Assembly (NCBI GenBank): GCA_965224235.1
Contig: CBDCYP010000002.1
Location: 1,240,001 to 1,304,000, forward strand
Reading direction: 5' to 3'
Source: G958295935 sp965224235
Lineage (GTDB): Bacteria; Chloroflexota; Dehalococcoidia; Lucifugimonadales; Lucifugimonadaceae
Length of the DNA stretch: 64,000 bases
Shown here one piece after another: positions 9,274-17,471 of the stretch. Position 1 is the stretch's first letter. Each line of letters opens with the position of its first letter. The position numbers and the translations under genes are program-made. The notes under the pieces are model-generated. The model had not been told where the DNA came from. It searched no databases and was given only the letters and a program-made list of their open reading frames with translations.

Positions 9274-10467
9274 ATGAACAACTTGTTGAATTTCACAAAA
9301 AGTAACTGGAAGCCAGTTGGGACTATTCGGATATGGCTGGGAGTCGCGGCTCTTGCCGTCCTCTTGGTGTTGGCGCTGTTGATCTCCGCCTGTTCGGGAG
9401 ACCAGGGTTTGCAGGGCGAGCAAGGCCCTCAGGGCCCCTCAGGGCCTCAAGGCATCCTGGGTCCTCAAGGCCCTCAGGGAGCTACAGGCGCTCAGGGACC
9501 CAAGGGCGCGTCCGGCACGGATGGCGCCAAGGGCGATAAGGGTGACACGGGCGCCCAAGGCGCTCAAGGCGCTCAAGGCCCCCGCGGTTCGCAGGGCGCA
9601 GCCGGAGTAGATGGAACCGACGGCGACCCGGGCCCGCAAGGCGAAACCGGCCCCCGAGGTTTGCAGGGTGACAAGGGCGACCCGGGAGGACCGGTAGGAC
9701 CCAAAGGTTCCCAAGGCGGGCAGGGACTACAAGGCGGAGTTGGCCCTGTGGGACCTCAGGGCGAACAGGGTATACAAGGTCAGCCAGGCACCCCGGGTGG
9801 CCCGCCAGGACCACTGGGTCCGCAGGGACCAACCGGTCCGCAGGGACCCATTGGAGCTCGCGGCATCAAGGGTGACACTGGCCCACAAGGTCCGGCAGGA
9901 GTCAAGGGAGACATTGGAAGTCAGGGGCCTGTAGGACCGACCGGGCCACAGGGGCCGGTGGGACAGACCGGGCCGCAGGGACCGGAAGGTCCGGCAGGTC
10001 CACTCGGACCGACCGGACCACAAGGACCAAAGGGTGACTCTGGCGAACCCGGACCGAGAGGACCGGAGGGGGTTCAGGGGCCGTTAGGACCGGAAGGACC
10101 GCAGGGAGAAGCAGGAGGGCGCGGGAATCCTGGGACCGTTGGAACCCAGGGACCGCATGGACCCCAGGGCATACAAGGCGAGCCCGGAGTGTCGGAGTTG
10201 GAAATCGTGACGGCCGAGAGTCCGTTGGACGGAACCTCGACCAAGTCGGACTCGGCGGAATGCGAGACAGCTGGCGAGGAATTGTCTGCGATCGCTGGTG
10301 GGGCGCGGTTGACAGGTTCGGTGGCGAATATAGCGATAGTCGAAAACCGCCCGGATGGGTTGAGTGGCGAAGTGCCCCGGGGTTGGAGAGCGACAGCTCG
10401 GACCGTCGGAGACAGTGCTGGAAGCTGGGGGCTTACCGTCTACGCGGTATGCGCCAAGATCAACTAA
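9274..10467 (+). CDS. Collagen-like lipoprotein
   Basis: 397 residues, ATG preceded by AAGGAG (9259-9264). A membrane-targeting segment (GVAALAVLLVLALLISAC) ends in a lipobox-like LISAC with Cys about 40. From there to about residue 306 the protein is almost pure Gly-X-Y (GPQGPSGPQG, GPKGSQGGQG), with frequent GDKGD and GPQGP triplets. The last 91 residues are a compact non-collagen domain with three Cys (ECETAG and YAVCAKIN). Bacterial collagen-like proteins trimerise into rods; here the rod is probably lipid-anchored with the globular end outward. A strong terminator follows at 10492. No neighbour on this strand suggests an operon. Confidence 0.88.
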   Translation: MNNLLNFTKSNWKPVGTIRIWLGVAALAVLLVLALLISACSGDQGLQGEQGPQGPSGPQGILGPQGPQGATGAQGPKGASGTDGAKGDKGDTGAQGAQGAQGPRGSQGAAGVDGTDGDPGPQGETGPRGLQGDKGDPGGPVGPKGSQGGQGLQGGVGPVGPQGEQGIQGQPGTPGGPPGPLGPQGPTGPQGPIGARGIKGDTGPQGPAGVKGDIGSQGPVGPTGPQGPVGQTGPQGPEGPAGPLGPTGPQGPKGDSGEPGPRGPEGVQGPLGPEGPQGEAGGRGNPGTVGTQGPHGPQGIQGEPGVSELEIVTAESPLDGTSTKSDSAECETAGEELSAIAGGARLTGSVANIAIVENRPDGLSGEVPRGWRATARTVGDSAGSWGLTVYAVCAKIN

Positions 10468-10491
10468 GTCCAAGGCAGTCCTTGAGTGTAA

Positions 10492-10527
10492 AAAGGGGCC
10501 GGCAGTCGTCGGCCCCTTTACTTTTTT
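10492..10527 (+). terminator. Rho-independent terminator of the collagen-like gene
   Basis: 10-bp stem (aaaggggccg with cggccccttt), 8-base loop, then AC and six T residues, 25 bases after the stop codon. Confidence 0.9.
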
Positions 10528-10697
10528 GCGACCCTGGAACGGGACCGTCGGCACAGCCCGATCTCGATTCCGGTGCATACGGTGGCTCTACCCACTTTGG
10601 TCGCGCCATCGTGAGCCGATGCGATTTGTAGTTTCGCAGGTCTGGATCGTTGGCAGGGGAGCATGACGATTCAAGCCATTGAGCCCACCCTCTTCCA

Positions 10698-10913
10698 ATG
10701 CGGTGGGCGCTCAATCCGAGGGATCTCCGAACCCCTTTCGTCGCCCCTTCATCCCCCAGATGCTCCTACTCCCGCACTGGCAGGCAGTTGACAGAGGCGA
10801 TTGGTGAAGATGCACACTCCAATCTCTATGACAACAAGAGCCCTGATGAGCTCCAGTCAATGAAAATGATGATGGACGCCCACGTCAGCCAGATGATCGT
10901 CAGCCAGAACTGA
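10698..10913 (+). pseudogene. Relic of a small gene ending MMMDAHVSQMIVSQN
   Basis: The frame reads AIGEDAHSNLYDNKSPDELQSMK then MMMDAHVSQMIVSQN and a stop at 10913. It shares its tail with the frame ending at 4003. No good start or ribosome-binding site is seen, so this is either a small unrecognised protein or the remains of one. A terminator-like hairpin follows at 11067. Confidence 0.35.
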
Positions 10914-11066
10914 TCGGGGATTCCGGCCAAGGCCGCCGCGTATGGTCCATCTGCAGGGGTCTGCGCCTGAGCGAGTCTGGTTCTACGAACGCCGGGGTTG
11001 GCATTATTCGGACCGGCATCGAAGCGATAACAGCAATCAGCAGGTAATCGAGGCGTGCGAAAATAG

Positions 11067-11098
11067 GCGGGGCGCCGCTATCAGGCGCTCCGCTTTTT
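11067..11098 (+). terminator. Terminator-like hairpin
   Basis: Stem GCGGGGCGCC / GGCGCTCCGC (one mismatch) with loop GCTATCA and five T residues. It stands about 150 bases after the relic frame ending at 10913 and is probably the terminator of that lost or small gene. Confidence 0.65.
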
Positions 11099-11102
11099 GT
11101 GA

Positions 11103-11393
11103 ACTCGACATGAGCTTGCAACGTTAGACGCTGGTCATGGGGATCTCGCCGACCGTCGTCGTCAGGCTGACTTCGTTGGCCGCAAAAGCATAGTCGCTGC
11201 ATCGACACCCGCGCCAACCGCCACAACTGTGCCGCCCAAGGCGACGCCAACACCCGCGCCACCCGCCACGCCCGTTCCGACTCCTACTGCGACGCCGGAA
11301 CCCACCACCACACCCAATGCGGCGCCAGAACCGACGAAATGAAACTCCGAAGTCGGACTCGGGGCCGGATTGATCGCTGCCATAGACATGTAG
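11103..11393 (+). pseudogene. Remnant C-terminus of a Thr/Pro-stalk surface protein
   Basis: One frame encodes a stalk (PAPTATTVPPKATPTPAPP, then PVPTPTATPEPTTTPN) and stops at 11340-11342; the same frame continues as NSEVGLGAGLIAAIDM and a second stop, resembling the start of the anchor helix seen in the gene at 1466. No start, signal peptide or upstream domain remains. It looks like the degenerate end of a surface protein gene. Confidence 0.5.
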
Positions 11394-11447
11394 GACCCGC
11401 TAGCGTTTATGTCCGAGTTAACGAGCGACGAGCTGTCCTGTATCTTA

Positions 11448-12328
11448 GAGGGTGTGTGAGAAAGGGTTAAATCGGCAAGATTCTTGCTGGGGAGTGGGTC
11501 GGGATTCCCGCTATCTTACGAGTATGACTAGAAAACCCTACCCCAGCGATTTGACCGACAGCCAATGGGCAGAGTTGGCTCCCTTGCTCCCGCCAAGCAA
11601 ACCCAGGGGGCGTCCCCGAACAGTGGACCTGCGGGAAGTAATAAATGGCGTTCTATACGTGTTGCTCGGAGGCATACCTTGGCGCATGGCGCCCCACGAC
11701 CTGCCGCCTTGGGGGACAGTTTGGTGGTATTTTCGGAAGTGGCGAATAGATGGAACCTGGGAGGGCATTGACGAGGCATTGCGTCCCAGGGTCCGGGAGG
11801 CTGAGGGACGAGAGGCCACGCCCAGCGCCGCAATCATTGACAGCCAGTCGGTGAAGACCACGGAAAAAGGGGGCCCAGGGGCTATGATGCTGGCAAAAAG
11901 GTCTCTGGCCGCAAGCGTCACATCGTAGTAGACACTATGGGGCTGCTCTTGGCCGTGGCGGTACATGCCGCCGACATTCAGGACAGGGATGGCGCCAAAC
12001 TGGTGTTGACCAAACTGGTGGGCCGGCTTCCCGGGCTCCGGGTGATCTGGGCTGACGCTGCCTACGCCGGACGATTGGTGTCCTGGGCCCGGGTAAGCGG
12101 CGGTTGGCTGCTGAGAGTGGTACGGCGCAGTCCGGATACCCACACCTTTGAGGTGTTACCCCGCAGATGGGTAGTGGAGCGCACTTTGGCGTGGCTGAGC
12201 CGGCGCCGGCGCTTGAGCAAAGACTATGAAGCCCTGCCGGAATCCAGCGAGGCTTGGATTCACGTAGCCATGATCCATCTAATGCTAAAAAGACTCAGGC
12301 CGGCTTGATCCCTTTCTCACACACCCTC
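11448..12328 (+). mobile_element. IS5-family insertion sequence (copy A), 881 bp
   Basis: Perfect 19-bp inverted ends (GAGGGTGTGTGAGAAAGGG), flanked by direct repeats TTA at 11445-11447 and 12329-12331, the TNA-type duplication known for part of the IS5 family. It carries a two-frame DDE transposase. The ends share GAGGGTGT with copy B at 22569-23439, so they are related but distinct elements. Confidence 0.9.
11524..12308 (+). CDS. IS5-family transposase in two frames (-1 shift)
   Basis: The first frame (11524-11928) has the N-terminal DUF4096-like region (YPSDLTDSQWAELAPLLPP, RPRTVDLREVINGVLYVL) and the first catalytic Asp (AAIIDSQSVKTTEKGG). The second (about 11870-12308) continues in the -1 frame with GYDAGKKVSGRKRHIVVDT, the second Asp (VIWADAAYAG) and the last acid in RRWVVERTLAWL. 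The join is at a run of five A and five G (11864-11873), as expected for programmed -1 frameshifting in this family. Copy B has its shift at the same place, so the arrangement is probably functional rather than a defect. Confidence 0.88.
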
Positions 12329-12486
12329 TTAGATAACGCCGATCCTCAAGTGCTTCAGAAGCTGCTGAGCGGCCCTCACGCCGCCTCGCCCGAAGAAGCT
12401 GAAGGACTTATTCGCTGCCCGGAGAACGAGACGCTGCTGAGCTCCCATTCACCAGTCAGACCGGTCCGCTGAGCGAGGAGACCTCG

Positions 12487-12609
12487 ATGTGCCTTCGCAG
12501 CGGATTCGAGGAAATCGACATTCACGAGGTGATGTTAACGGCTCTTGCGGCGCCCGAGGCGGGCGGCTTGGCAGGCTTCGTAGTGACGCTTTCCTGCCTG
12601 AACGAATAA
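12487..12609 (+). CDS. Small hypothetical protein (40 aa)
   Basis: ATG at 12487 follows GAGGAGACC about 7 bases upstream. The product is MCLRSGFEEIDIHEVM then LTALAAPEAGGLAGFVV and SCLNE. The same frame stays open after the TAA and reads EWETASPALELGPYNPEALQ, then VMEWKS, so it may be one decayed gene with a nonsense codon rather than two peptides. A small acidic leader plus Gly/Ala-rich core superficially resembles a peptide precursor, but no modification enzyme is near. Family unknown. Confidence 0.3.
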   Translation: MCLRSGFEEIDIHEVMLTALAAPEAGGLAGFVVTLSCLNE

Positions 12610-13055
12610 GAATGGGAAACTGCCAGCCCCGCCCTGGAACTGGGCCCTTACAACCCCGAAGCCTTGCAATGCGTTATGGAATGGAAAAGCTGGGGGAGGG
12701 CCGGAAGGCGTGGAAGCGGCTTTGGCGCCCGATGCAGGCCCACCCATAACCTTCTTCGGCGCGGCGGTCGAGTGCAGCCTGGCATTTGTTGCGGAAGGGC
12801 CGCAAGGATAGTCAATCCTTTCTCGTCAATTGTCGCTGGTACGTTGACCGTATAAAACAGCAGGAGATGCCCCGGCAGTTTGACTTGAGGCGGTTCCAGT
12901 GTTGAGGGCACGGATGAAACTCGCGTAGTGGGCTTTGCGCCGGTCGGTGAGAATCCACGACCTGAGCAAGCGTCATGTAGACACTCCGTGGGGATCCGGC
13001 TTACGACGCGTAGGCGAGCCCTCGTCGAGACCCAACGACAGCCAAAAGGGGGATG
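12610..13055. other. Spacer with decayed coding sequence
   Basis: About 450 bases without an intact gene. The first 100 bases continue the frame of the small protein above; beyond 12760 nothing coherent is seen on either strand. Confidence 0.45.
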
Positions 13056-13841
13056 TCAGTCTCCTCGCACGTTTCCGACGTTGATGGCGTCTGCGCCAAT
13101 GTCTACACGTGCGTCAAGGGTTGATGGAAGCGCTTCCAGGTCTGGATTGCTCAGGATCGCCTCGACGCACTCCCGGCTCCCGCCGACGTAGGTGTCGAAC
13201 AGGTCGATGTCCGTAACCACGCACCAAGCGCGGTCTGCAGGCCACCAGATGTTCGGAGAGTCTCCCCAGAAGCCGTCATCCCAGTGCAGAAACGACATGA
13301 CGGCATCGAGAGGGCCGCGAAAGAGCAGATAGCCTCGCCCCGGAGCCTTCACCCGGGAGCTTGCTTTGTAAATGCGTGTGTCAATACCCCCATACCCTTC
13401 CCAGAGGCAAAAGAAACACTTCTCGGGAGTGGAGGTGAACTTCCCTAGTAGCTTGACCAGGGTTCGGCACTCCTCTTCAGGGATCGATCCATGCTGCGGA
13501 AGAAACCCCCACGGGGGGTCCTTGTAGCTGTCACTAAGGTCGGCGACGCGTGCGAACTGCATCAGGGGATGGACCGTCCGCCCGGTCCATGAAGCGACCG
13601 TGGACCACCGAACAGGTTGCCTCCTTGCGTTGTCAAGGTAAGCAGGGTGAAACAGGCGGGCGTAGGCCGAAAATCCCCGTGGCATCAACGAACGTACCTT
13701 CGCGAATTCGGACAGGCTTTTTTCTATCCATTGCGCAGGGGAGACGTCTTCAGCCCACTCCAGGCCGTCCGGCGCCAACTGCGTCTGCTGGACAGGCGCA
13801 CCTCCTCCACTTCCGTACGTGAACCGCGCCATGCTGGACAT
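13056..13841 (-). CDS. Conserved hypothetical protein (actinobacterial/chloroflexal family)
   Basis: 261 residues from the ATG at 13841 (a second ATG at 13832 is possible). The frame runs further upstream, but that part is basic, Arg-rich and unlike the rest. I recognise a conserved layout without a named function: EFAKVRSLMPRGFSAYARLFHP, a WTGRTVHPLMQFARV segment, PEKCFFCLWEGYGG, and near the end SPNIWWPADRAWCVVTDIDL followed by TYVGGSRECVEAILSNPDLEA. No signal peptide or membrane segment. It is soluble, rich in Trp, and stands alone on its strand beside a decayed NfeD-like gene. Confidence 0.7.
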   Translation of the reverse strand: MSSMARFTYGSGGGAPVQQTQLAPDGLEWAEDVSPAQWIEKSLSEFAKVRSLMPRGFSAYARLFHPAYLDNARRQPVRWSTVASWTGRTVHPLMQFARVADLSDSYKDPPWGFLPQHGSIPEEECRTLVKLLGKFTSTPEKCFFCLWEGYGGIDTRIYKASSRVKAPGRGYLLFRGPLDAVMSFLHWDDGFWGDSPNIWWPADRAWCVVTDIDLFDTYVGGSRECVEAILSNPDLEALPSTLDARVDIGADAINVGNVRGD

Positions 13842-14028
13842 GCCGCCGACTCTCTTTCGCAACAACCAGCGCGCCTTTAGTCTTCGAATCCGCGATTGCC
13901 AGGAGGGTTTCATCTCTCTGCTTTCACCGCCATCTGCCAGTCCCTGGGCACGTCCGCGACATTGATGGTGCATCCGCCAACGTTTACCTGTACATCTCAG
14001 GCAGCGCCTGACGAGTTGCACCCGGGCC

Positions 14029-14439
14029 TTACTGGTCCGCCGCGGCGTCTCCCTCGCTGGAGGTTTCGTCCCCATTAATCGTCTCATGAGATACGATCAC
14101 GGGCAGGTTTTTGAGAGTGCTGATGAGCTCGATGCCAGTGAGCGACTCCACGTGGACTGGCAATTCCGCAATCGTGGCTGATATGTCCTGTGTCACCTTG
14201 CTGGCTCCAGCCCTCGCTCCGCTCTCACTGCCGTAACCGAAGAGACCGAACCCCGGCGCCATCGTCTCGCCGTAGAATAACAACACTGCGAAGGCGATAA
14301 GGCCTACACCCAGCCAGCTACCGGGCAGATTCATGAACCCGACTGAGCCCAGCGCGATCGCGAGAACTGCCAATATTCCCGGACCGAATTGACAAACATT
14401 TACGCTTCCCCCGGGAGTACCTGTTTGGACATCCTCCAA
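14029..14439 (-). pseudogene. Truncated NfeD-like membrane protein remnant
   Basis: 136 codons. The part GILAVLAIALGSVGFMNLPG, WLGVGLIAFAVLLFYGETMAP and GFGLFG matches the middle of NfeD proteins, where two or three helices precede PxFGxxG. The usual N-terminal ClpP-like serine protease half and the C-terminal OB fold are missing; instead an acidic tail follows (GDETSSEGDAAADQ). The frame begins from a TTG just after a stop. An ATG preceded directly by TTGGAGG at 14432 is in another frame. Truncation by decay is the simplest reading. Confidence 0.5.
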
Positions 14440-14629
14440 GATCGAACTGAGGTTTACGCTTCAGAGTGACGGTCGCTTACGCCCGCTCCAACGGCGACTT
14501 TTATACGCACTCCCGGGAGACTGCATAAACGCGTCTCGACGAAACGCTGGCTGCGTTGTAGTTGGGCAGACCGATGCCAACCAACCGGTATGTAGTGACC
14601 ATTGATCCACCAGACGCCACGCCGTCGTC

Positions 14630-14786
14630 GTGGTGACCCGCGTGGACCTAGGTGGTCGCTATAGCGTTAACAACTACGAGGCTGTCGCCAGGAGTGAAGC
14701 TCTGATGGCCGTGATTGATTACTTTAGTGACCGGATTACCGGGGAAGACAAGATAGAGGGCATCGTACTCTGCTTCTCGAATCGAT
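14630..14786 (+). pseudogene. Relic of a dockerin-like surface-protein tail
   Basis: A plus-strand frame reads RYSVNNYEAVARSEALMAV then IDYFSDRITGEDKIEGIVLCF. It matches the C-terminal tail of the gene at 1-666 (DDYFARTITKEQVFEVIDLYF), with the calcium-loop part eroded. Nothing upstream corresponds to a surface protein, so this is a detached tail. It lies just beyond the stop of the SulP gene on the other strand. Confidence 0.55.
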
Positions 14787-16403
14787 TCAATCGAGCATTC
14801 GTATTGCAGTCTCCCTTGCTTCGTCCAAGGTGGTGACAAATTGATCTTCGGGGACGTGCCGCAGAACGTTGAGCGCCCGAAGGGTAATCTCGGGTCTGCC
14901 CTCCAGGCCCATCACGATGCACCCGGTATCCTCAGCCATGGCGGTATCGATCATCTGCTCCACGACCAGGGCTGCGCTGTCGTCCATGTAGACGGTGTCG
15001 GTAAAGTCCAGGATCACGACCTCGTGGTCCCGGATGTCGAGGCTGATCGTGTTGATCAACTTGTTGGCGGAGGCGACGGAGAAACTCCCCCTGAGCGCTA
15101 CGAGGCCAACCCGCGCGGAGAAAGCCTCCACCTCCTCCGTATTTGCCAGGAAAGTTCGGTCCAGCAGCGGGACGGAGACCACGCTGTCCAGTTCCAGGCG
15201 TTCGAACTGGCGCGCGCTGGCCATCATAGCGGCGATCAACCCTATCGCCACGGCGGTAACCAGGTCGAGGAACACCGTGAGGACGAGAGTGATCAGCATC
15301 ACCAAAAGGTGTTCCCGCTGTACGCGGTGGACTCTGGTGATGAAGCGCCAGTCTATGATGTCCCATCCGACCTTCATCAGGATGCCTGCAAGAACGGCGT
15401 GTGGAATCGCCTCGACGTATTTGCCCAGGCCCAGTACCAGCGCGGTAAGTATGGCCGCGCGCAGAACTCCCGATATTTGTGTTCGTCCGCCGGCGCGTAT
15501 GTTGACCACCGTTCCCATCGTGGCGCCGGCGCCGGGCAGTCCCCCGATAAACCCTGCGACCATGTTGCCGATGCCCTGGCCAACCAACTCCCGGTTAGGG
15601 TTGTGTCGTGTACGGGTCATTGAGTCGGCCACTAGGGAGGTGAGCAGGCTGTCTATGGAGCCGAGCAGCGCGATTATCAACGCGGGCTGAACGGCGCCTG
15701 TCAACACATCCAAGGAGTAGTCAGGCAGCCTGAATTCAGGAAGGCCGGTCGGCACGTCGCCGATTACAGGCGTGTTGGTCAGCCACAGAACGCCCATGAG
15801 CGTTCCGGCGATCAGCGCCGCCAGGGTGGCGGGCAAGAACTTCTTGAGTTGACTGGGCCAGAGGACGCCCACGCCGAGGGTGACGGCGGCGATAGCGAAC
15901 GCGCTGAAGTTGACATTATTAATCACGTCCGGCAAGGCTTGGACCGCCGCCATCGGTCCGCCTTCCGCGATTGACGCGCCCAGGAAGGGCAGGAGCTGCA
16001 AAAGTATGATAATTACGCCGATGCCGGACATGAAACCGGATATCACCGAGTACGGCGTGTAGGCTACGAACCGGCCGATCCTGAGCACACCCAACAGGAT
16101 CTGAATCAGGCCCGCCATGATGACTATCGTGAACGCCCCGGCGAGGCTGTTGGCATGGGTGGTGACTACGACCGCCATCGCCACGGCCATGGGTCCCGTG
16201 GGGCCGGAAATCTGAGACCGCGTGCCCCCGAACACCGCCGCGAAGAAGCCAACCGCGATCGCGCCGTAAATTCCGGCGACCGCGCCCAGACCTGACGCTA
16301 CGCCGAATGCGAGCGCGACGGGCAGCCCCACCACGGCCGCCGTAATGCCGCCAAAGAGGTCACCGCGGAGGGTATTGAAGTCGTAGCTTAATTTAGAGAG
16401 CAT
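14787..16403 (-). CDS. SulP-family anion transporter with STAS domain
   Basis: 538 residues from the ATG at 16403; a GTG at 16466 would add a basic extension without family similarity. The SulP transmembrane core (about 1-400) has DLFGGITAAVVGLPVALAFG, GTRSQISGPTGPMAVAM, FMSGIGVIIILLQLLPFLG and GLPGAGATMGTVVNIRAGG. The C-terminal STAS domain (about 425-535) includes VVILDFTDTVYMDDSAALV. Family members exchange or co-transport sulfate, bicarbonate or other anions in the inner membrane. The long stretch near GIGVIIILL and PLLDRTFLAN is normal for the family. It is single on its strand, and the substrate cannot be told from sequence. Confidence 0.9.
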   Translation of the reverse strand: MLSKLSYDFNTLRGDLFGGITAAVVGLPVALAFGVASGLGAVAGIYGAIAVGFFAAVFGGTRSQISGPTGPMAVAMAVVVTTHANSLAGAFTIVIMAGLIQILLGVLRIGRFVAYTPYSVISGFMSGIGVIIILLQLLPFLGASIAEGGPMAAVQALPDVINNVNFSAFAIAAVTLGVGVLWPSQLKKFLPATLAALIAGTLMGVLWLTNTPVIGDVPTGLPEFRLPDYSLDVLTGAVQPALIIALLGSIDSLLTSLVADSMTRTRHNPNRELVGQGIGNMVAGFIGGLPGAGATMGTVVNIRAGGRTQISGVLRAAILTALVLGLGKYVEAIPHAVLAGILMKVGWDIIDWRFITRVHRVQREHLLVMLITLVLTVFLDLVTAVAIGLIAAMMASARQFERLELDSVVSVPLLDRTFLANTEEVEAFSARVGLVALRGSFSVASANKLINTISLDIRDHEVVILDFTDTVYMDDSAALVVEQMIDTAMAEDTGCIVMGLEGRPEITLRALNVLRHVPEDQFVTTLDEARETAIRMLD

Positions 16404-17345
16404 TCGATGACTTCGCGGAATACCGATTCCAAGGCGTCGGTTCCAACGGCCCCTGCCGGCGGACACCAGCGCCCAGGAAATACTTCGTTGCGGTTAAGCC
16501 ACGTTGGCCCTCCCTGAGACCACTGCTGCTTGCGCCTGTATTGGGAACAGTGAGGCTGCTCAGCCTATGAGGGGCATGATGCTCAACGTCTCCGCCGATT
16601 CGATCGAAAAGCTCGCCGCAGGTTTTACCAGTTGGCGGTTTACCAGCGGCGGTTTCGTGGGCGGACGCGCAACGGTACCGGAAAGCGGCCTCGCCGGCAG
16701 GTCCGGCAGGTTTGCGAACGCATTCATCACCTTTTTGCCCACTATGCAGTTTTCACCGCGGCCAACGGCGATCTCTGCCCCAGAGTTGCCGCGATGACGA
16801 CCGCGGACTAATGTAGCAGACGAAACCGGAGACGGAGAGACCCCGGTGAGAGAATTGACGGTGACAGCAGTGGGACCGCCTGAAGCGTAGGAGTCCTATC
16901 CCAAACCTGTCGTCACCCCGAGCGCCCCGTCAACCTGAGTACCCCTTGTCGCTCGGATTACCCCCTGTCACCCTGAGAGCCTGTGATTAAATCCCCAGGA
17001 GCCGTCTGATTGAGATCGTTTCCGAAGCTAAATTGAGACTGAAGAACCGCAGGTTTCGCAATAACACCACAGCCTCTGAGCGAAGTCGAAGGGTCTGGGC
17101 TCAGGAGGGCGATCCGTACAGCCAATCAGACGTAGATTCTTCGGCTTCGCTCAGAATGACAGTAATTTGCGCTCAGAATCACTATGGCCTTGCGGAGGCC
17201 ACACGAAGTGATGAAAGTGGGACGCCGTCTCGCGGCTGCGGGGAAGGCGGTTTCAAACCCGCCACTGCAACTCGATACGGTGGCGGCATCTGATTTCGTA
17301 CCAACGGCAAACGTTCATGCTCCCCTCCCGCGGCACCGTTTTTAG
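16404..17345. other. Repeat-rich spacer with a 98-bp MITE
   Basis: No supported gene. A minus-strand frame at about 16560-16820 (GRGENCIVGKKVMNAFANLP) is open and could be a relic. The right half holds dispersed repeats: the CACCCTGAG host repeat with its 98-bp insertion (16978-17075), TCTTCGGCTTCGCTCAGAATGAC at about 17139, a variant REP (GGCGGTTTCAAACCCGCC, about 17248) and an ISB-like end (TTTTTAGACACCCTC ending 17353). Confidence 0.55.
16978..17075 (+). mobile_element. 98-bp MITE, copy 1, with CTGAG target duplication
   Basis: Ends AGCCTGTGA and CACAGCCT are inverted; direct repeats CTGAG flank it (16973-16977 and 17076-17080). It interrupts the dispersed sequence CACCCTGAG|CGAAGTCGAAGGGTCTGGG. 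A second copy, same length, is at 35262-35359 on the other strand; by eye 82 of 98 positions agree without gaps. Confidence 0.88.
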
Positions 17346-17471
17346 ACACCCTCCAGGAGAAGTAGAGTGCGGTGACCCCTGTTATCTCTTCCTTGGTACT
17401 GGCATCGTTAAAGTAATCAACCACTGCCGCTATCGCCTTATCCCTATCGGGCCCGCCGCTGACGCGGTCGG
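17346..17471 (-). pseudogene. Relic of a dockerin-like surface-protein tail
   Basis: On the minus strand one frame reads RVSGGPDRDKAIAAVVDYF then NDASTKEEITGVTALYFSW. This is the same tail as at 1-666 (AIDDYF..TITKEQVFEVIDLYF). It is in another frame from the sugar dehydrogenase gene that ends just before it, and an IS5-like end (GAGGGTGTCTAAAAA, reading leftward from 17353) abuts the LYFS codons. It could be the former tail of that dehydrogenase or of a vanished neighbour. Confidence 0.5.

Larger units (their letters stand above)
11409..12472 (+). pseudogene. Small reading frame split by an IS5-family insertion
   Basis: Before the insertion the frame reads MSELTSDELSCIL (from the ATG at 11409). 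After the IS the same frame resumes with DNADPQVLQKLLSGPHA and runs to a stop at 12472. Removing the IS and one TTA target copy restores a 59-residue frame rich in Leu, Glu and Ala, loosely like a helical repeat (ADPQVLQKLLSGPHAASPEE). The start lacks a clear ribosome-binding site, so it could be part of a larger decayed gene. Function unknown. Confidence 0.5.

Noticed and set aside
9439..10023. Minus-strand frames opposite the collagen gene
   Set aside because: Shadow of Gly-X-Y repeats; no ribosome-binding site or known family.
14841..15690. Plus-strand frames of 230-260 codons
   Set aside because: They lie opposite the SulP gene and show no own family similarity.
16560..16742. Minus-strand 60-codon frame
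   Set aside because: Open and somewhat coding-like but no homology recognised and no clear start; kept only as part of the spacer note.
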